This document shows, piece after piece, positions 61,155 through 64,000 of a stretch of DNA of 64,000 nucleotides. Origin of the DNA: Variovorax flavidus (lineage in GTDB: Bacteria > Pseudomonadota > Gammaproteobacteria > Burkholderiales > Burkholderiaceae_C); contig NZ_JASZYE010000001.1 in the NCBI RefSeq assembly GCF_030317145.1, positions 248,001 through 312,000 on the forward strand, in the 5' to 3' direction. The notes below the pieces were generated by a model. That model was not told the origin of the DNA. It saw only the letters and a program-made list of their open reading frames with translations, and made no database searches. The translations under genes and the position numbers were made by a program. Within the stretch, counting starts at the first letter, position 1. Each line of letters starts with the position of its first letter.

Positions 61155-61607
61155 TCAGCGCCGACCTGCGAAGAGTTCGCCGCCGAGTTTGCTGCCTTCC
61201 TTGATGTTCTTGCGGGCGAACCACCCCTGGTTCATCTCCAGAACGAAGCGAACCGGCTCCTTGGAGCAATGCGAATCCTCGGACATGGGCTTCATGTCCA
61301 CCAGATTCACGATCCGCCCGTCGTCCGCCACGAACGCCGCGGTCAGCGGGAGCAGGGTGTTCTTCATCCAGAAGCACTGCGTCGCCGGCTGCTCGAAGAC
61401 GAAGATCATGCCTTCGGCCTGGGGCATTTCCTTGCGGAACATCAGCCCGATCTGGCGCTGCTCGGGGGTCTGTGCAATCTGTGCATCAATTTGATACATC
61501 CCGGCAGAGAGCTTGGTACGCTGGAGATTGTTTTGCGGCTCTTGGGCCTGCGCGAAAGTCAGCAATGCGGCGGATAGCGCCAAAAAGGTGAAAAAACGCT
61601 GGAACAT
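61155..61607 (-). CDS. DUF192 family exported protein
   Basis: A 150-residue protein with a signal peptide (about 1-24, FFTFLALSAALLTFAQA) and a single DUF192 domain. Typical strings are AQTPEQRQIGLMFRKEMP (about 48-65), MIFVFEQPATQCFWMKNTLLPL and LEMNQGWFARKNIKEG near the C-terminus. It probably acts in the periplasm; the family function is not known. ATG 61607 is the start supported by the signal peptide. Confidence 0.88.
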   Translation of the reverse strand: MFQRFFTFLALSAALLTFAQAQEPQNNLQRTKLSAGMYQIDAQIAQTPEQRQIGLMFRKEMPQAEGMIFVFEQPATQCFWMKNTLLPLTAAFVADDGRIVNLVDMKPMSEDSHCSKEPVRFVLEMNQGWFARKNIKEGSKLGGELFAGRR

Positions 61608-61640
61608 GGGTCGACTTTCAGGACGGCAACACAAACAAGA

Positions 61641-61672
61641 ATGCCCGCGGATGCGGGCATGGCCAATTGGCC
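61641..61672. other. Hairpin plus palindrome upstream of the DUF192 gene
   Basis: ATGCCCGC (61641-61648) and GCGGGCAT (61653-61660) form a perfect 8-bp stem with a 4-base loop, directly followed by the 12-base palindrome GGCCAATTGGCC (61661-61672). On the minus strand the hairpin is followed by TCTTGTTTG, so it could act as a leader attenuator or terminator. The rest of the gap (61673-61747) has no recognisable element. Confidence 0.4.
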
Positions 61673-61747
61673 TCGGAGCTTACCTCTTATTCCGGGGAAT
61701 TACCTGTACGGCGCCTGACCGACCGATGGAGTGCGAGCGGAGAGGCG

Positions 61748-61775
61748 AAAAAAAAGCGTTCCGGAGAACGCTTTT
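61748..61775 (-). terminator. Terminator of the 105-residue secreted protein gene
   Basis: AAAAGCGTTC (61752-61761) pairs with GAACGCTTTT (61766-61775), a 10-bp stem with a 4-base loop. On the minus strand it runs into an eight-base T tract. Confidence 0.87.
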
Positions 61776-61795
61776 CCATTAACCGAGCGGTTCAC

Positions 61796-62113
61796 TCAGT
61801 TGGGCGTGCCGCCTTGCGGATTCATCTTGCGAACGCTGCCGTCCTTGTTGCGGCGGCGATCGCTGCGGGTGTTCGCGCGAGCTTGGCCTGCGGCGGTTGC
61901 CTTGTTCTGGGAGAGGCCACCGCTCGCTTCGGGCGTATTGGCCGTGTCGCCAGTCGGCTGACGCACTTCGCCTTGCGGCTTGGCGGCGCGGCGCTCGACA
62001 GCGCGTTGCTGGGGCTTGGTGTTGGTCTGGGGGGCGGCTTCTTGCGAGGTGCCTTGTGCGAATGCGCCAGCTGCGAACAGGCCGGCCATCATGACTGCGA
62101 GAACTTTGCTCAT
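61796..62113 (-). CDS. Small exported basic protein of unknown function
   Basis: A 105-residue protein with a clear signal peptide (MSKVLAVMMAGLFAAGAFAQ, cleavage near residue 19). The mature part is low-complexity, rich in Gln, Ala, Thr, Arg and Asn, probably disordered. No family is recognised. GAGGAAT lies before ATG 62113, and a strong terminator follows, so it is a single-gene unit. A periplasmic role is likely from the signal alone. Confidence 0.65.
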   Translation of the reverse strand: MSKVLAVMMAGLFAAGAFAQGTSQEAAPQTNTKPQQRAVERRAAKPQGEVRQPTGDTANTPEASGGLSQNKATAAGQARANTRSDRRRNKDGSVRKMNPQGGTPN

Positions 62114-62252
62114 TACGGATTCCTCAATGGAAATGGTTGAAAACGCCTCCCGGCCAGCAGAAGGTCAGTCAACAACGGAGCCAATACGGCTGTGGTTGAC
62201 AGATCCCTTCAGGCTCCTCCGGTTGCGTCTAAAATTCTAAGGCTATTCAGGC

Positions 62253-62278
62253 GGCTGGAAACGTAGTGTCTTCCAGCC
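62253..62278 (+). promoter_or_regulatory. Hairpin in the icd 5' leader
   Basis: GGCTGGAA (62253-62260) pairs perfectly with TTCCAGCC (62271-62278) across a 10-base loop, 27 bases before the icd start. A TAAAAT -10-like box lies at 62230-62235. It may stabilise the mRNA or bind a regulator; function is inference. The rest of 62114-62252 holds a TTGACA (62196-62201) without a matched -10. Confidence 0.45.
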
Positions 62279-62305
62279 TTCATTTCTTCCGGAGTCCTTG
62301 TTCTC

Positions 62306-63565
62306 ATGTCCAGCTATCAGCACATCAAAGTCCCGGCCGAAGGTCAGAAGATCACGGTTAACGCTGACAACTCGCTGAATGTGCCTGATCAGCCGATCAT
62401 TCCGTTCATCGAGGGTGACGGCACCGGCCTCGACATCACGCCCGTGATGCTCAAGGTCGTGGACGCCGCGGTGGCCAAGGCGTATGGCGGCAAGAAGAAG
62501 ATTCACTGGATGGAGGTCTATGCCGGCGAGAAATCGACCAAGGTCTACGGCCCCGACGTCTGGCTGCCCGAAGAAACGCTCCACGCCGTCCGCGACTTCG
62601 TGGTTTCCATCAAGGGGCCGCTGACGACGCCCGTCGGCGGCGGCATCCGCTCGCTGAACGTCGCGCTGCGCCAGGAACTCGACCTGTACGTCTGCCTGCG
62701 GCCCATCCAGTACTTCGAAGGCGTGCCCAGTCCCGTGAAGGAGCCGCAAAAAACCAACATGGTGATCTTCCGCGAGAACTCGGAAGACATCTACGCCGGC
62801 ATCGAGTTCGAAGCCGAGAGCGACAAGGCGAAGAAACTCATCAAGTTCCTGCAGGACGAATTCGGCGTCAAGAAGATCCGCTTTCCCAACACTTCGGGCA
62901 TCGGCATCAAGCCCGTGTCGCGCGAAGGCACCGAGCGCCTGGTTCGCAAGGCGATCCAATACGCCATCGACAACGACAAGCCCAGCGTCACGATCGTGCA
63001 CAAGGGCAACATCATGAAGTTCACCGAAGGCGGCTTCCGCGACTGGGCCTACGGCCTGGCAGCCAAGGAATTCGGCGCCGAACTGATCGATGGCGGCCCT
63101 TGGATGAAGCTCAAGAACCCCAAGACGGGCAAAGAAATTACCGTCAAGGATTCGATCGCTGATGCATTCCTGCAACAGATCCTGCTGCGTCCGGCCGAAT
63201 ACAGCGTCATCGCCACCCTGAATCTCAATGGCGACTACGTGTCCGACGCCCTGGCCGCGCAGGTCGGCGGCATCGGCATCGCTCCCGGCGCGAACCTGAG
63301 CGACACCGTCGCCATGTTCGAAGCCACCCACGGCACCGCCCCGAAGTACGCCGGCAAGGACTACGTGAATCCGGGTTCCGAAATCCTTTCCGCCGAAATG
63401 ATGCTGCGCCACATGGGCTGGATCGAGGCAGCCAACCTGATCATCAGTTCGATGGAGAAATCCATTGTCAGCAAGAAGGTCACCTACGACTTCGCGCGCC
63501 TGATGGAAGGCGCGACCCAGGTGAGCTGCTCGGGCTTCGGCCAAGTGATGATCGACAACATGTAA
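62306..63565 (+). CDS. icd: NADP-dependent isocitrate dehydrogenase
   Basis: TCA-cycle enzyme converting isocitrate to 2-oxoglutarate with NADP. The substrate and phosphorylation loop is [19 protein letters not shown] (about 111-129); the Ser in IRSLN is the AceK target in enteric bacteria. [13 protein letters not shown] (about 154-166), the metal-binding Asp region and the NADP segment [12 protein letters not shown] (about 340-351) are present. Length is 419 residues, the E. coli-type homodimer. CCGGAG lies 11 bases before ATG 62306. It is followed by a terminator. Confidence 0.96.
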   Translation: MSSYQHIKVPAEGQKITVNADNSLNVPDQPIIPFIEGDGTGLDITPVMLKVVDAAVAKAYGGKKKIHWMEVYAGEKSTKVYGPDVWLPEETLHAVRDFVVSIKGPLTTPVGGGIRSLNVALRQELDLYVCLRPIQYFEGVPSPVKEPQKTNMVIFRENSEDIYAGIEFEAESDKAKKLIKFLQDEFGVKKIRFPNTSGIGIKPVSREGTERLVRKAIQYAIDNDKPSVTIVHKGNIMKFTEGGFRDWAYGLAAKEFGAELIDGGPWMKLKNPKTGKEITVKDSIADAFLQQILLRPAEYSVIATLNLNGDYVSDALAAQVGGIGIAPGANLSDTVAMFEATHGTAPKYAGKDYVNPGSEILSAEMMLRHMGWIEAANLIISSMEKSIVSKKVTYDFARLMEGATQVSCSGFGQVMIDNM

Positions 63566-63601
63566 ACCGTTGCGCGGGGTGTCTTCGGACCCCTTCCCAG
63601 C

Positions 63602-63636
63602 AAAGCCCCGAGCCGCAACGCGCCGGGGCTTTTTTG
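63602..63636 (+). terminator. Terminator after icd
   Basis: AAAGCCCCG (63602-63610) pairs with CGGGGCTTT (63624-63632) with a 13-base loop, followed by further Ts. It ends the icd transcript. The remaining gap to clpS shows two TGTCAC direct repeats 22 bases apart (63732 and 63754), which could be operator halves. Confidence 0.85.
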
Positions 63637-63787
63637 TTGCATATCTTGCGCGCGAGGACCGGCATGCAGAGGGTGGAAGGCACGCAGATTGCATGTGTCG
63701 ACCATGCAGTTCCAGCCCCATCCGCCTTGAATGTCACAAAGCTGCCTCCAGTTGTGTCACTACGGCAAGTGCAACACGCGGCTGCTC

Positions 63788-63793
63788 TATAAA
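63788..63793 (+). promoter_or_regulatory. -10 box very close to the clpS start
   Basis: TATAAA at 63788-63793 is a good -10. It would start transcription at about 63800, only a few bases before ATG 63803 and after ATG 63794. No -35 consensus is seen. If real, clpS would be nearly leaderless. Confidence 0.4.
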
Positions 63794-63802
63794 ATGATTT
63801 TC

Positions 63803-64000
63803 ATGGCTACCAGAATCCCTTCGACCCCCAAGACGCCGCCGGCTACGAAGCCGAGGCGGGACGACGGCGATGCGGTCGTTCTCGAACGGCGGCCGCAGAA
63901 GACCGCGCCGCCCCAGATGTTCCAGGTCGTGATGCTGAACGACGACTACACGCCGATGGAGTTCGTGATCGTCGTGATCCAGGAGTTCTTCAACAAGGAC
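63803..64000 (+). CDS. clpS: ClpS, ATP-dependent Clp protease adaptor, 3' end cut by window edge
   Basis: Adaptor that delivers N-degron substrates to ClpAP. The visible 66 residues comprise a flexible basic N-terminal extension (about 1-38) and the start of the ClpS core with [19 protein letters not shown] (about 40-58); [10 protein letters not shown] is the family signature that contacts N-degrons. ATG 63803 is used; ATG 63794 in the same frame is possible. clpA probably follows outside the window. Confidence 0.95.
   Translation, partial: MATRIPSTPKTPPATKPRRDDGDAVVLERRPQKTAPPQMFQVVMLNDDYTPMEFVIVVIQEFFNKD

Overview
The window is a GC-rich, densely packed bacterial chromosome segment. It looks like a betaproteobacterium of the order Burkholderiales, most likely family Comamonadaceae (Variovorax or a close relative). 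This is inferred from remembered gene order and protein character: relA, tRNA-Val, phaR, rimO; the long rpsB-to-lpxB run; carAB, greA, rlmE, ftsH, folP, glmM; PHB metabolism (3-hydroxybutyrate dehydrogenase, PhaR); and a split-type RelA with a dead hydrolase domain. No search could be run. I see no mobile element, prophage, CRISPR array or rRNA gene. Almost everything is core genome, with a few accessory operons.

Layout. 1-9.1 kb: the 3' part of a PHB-linked dehydrogenase gene is missing at the left edge; then relA, tRNA-Val(GAC), a zinc-ribbon protein, phaR, rimO, tRNA-Leu(CAG) on the minus strand, rnr and an SDR gene. 9.1-13.2 kb, minus strand: NAD(P)HX repair enzyme, D-amino acid dehydrogenase and amidase. 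13.4-28.6 kb, plus strand: one long translation and envelope operon, rpsB-tsf-pyrH-frr-uppS-cdsA-dxr-rseP-bamA-skp-lpxD-fabZ-lpxA-lpxB-rnhB-RNA methyltransferase. It is tightly spaced, with many ATGA or GTGA start/stop overlaps, but has a terminator after rpsB and a strong hairpin after tsf. 28.8-36 kb: carAB, a Kdo 3-hydroxylase gene, greA, a DUF4149 membrane protein, then (minus) a glycosyltransferase-like gene and yhbY. 36.3-41.8 kb: rlmE, ftsH, folP, glmM and a GNAT acetyltransferase.

41.8-47.4 kb (minus) is the main accessory block: an ACAD10/11-type acyl-CoA dehydrogenase, an aminoglycoside-phosphotransferase-like kinase, a Crp/Fnr regulator, an enoyl-CoA hydratase and a two-part 3-hydroxyacyl-CoA dehydrogenase. 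The kinase plus dehydrogenase pairing suggests catabolism of 4-hydroxyacyl-CoAs through a 4-phosphoacyl intermediate. 47.4-52.3 kb: a FimV-like protein, an MFS transporter coupled to a 2-hydroxyacid dehydrogenase, and a small unknown protein. 52.4-55.1 kb: lexA, divergent from an asparaginase-led three-gene run, with two LexA boxes in the shared promoter region. 55.1-58.8 kb (minus): exbB-exbD-lpxK-Trm112-kdsB-adk, linking energy transduction and LPS synthesis. 59.1-64 kb: xseA, sodB, a DUF192 gene, a small secreted protein, icd and the start of clpS.

Working together, the window holds much of the lipid A and inner-core LPS pathway (lpxD, fabZ, lpxA, lpxB, lpxK, kdsB, kdoO), outer-membrane assembly (bamA, skp, rseP), cell-wall precursors (uppS, dxr, glmM), pyrimidine and arginine precursor supply (pyrH, carAB), and the stringent and SOS regulators (relA, lexA). 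The most interesting unexplained signals are non-coding: a multi-stem rpsB leader, a carAB leader with mutually exclusive hairpins, an icd leader hairpin, a 14-bp hairpin between tsf and pyrH, and an operator-like palindrome at 51.9 kb.
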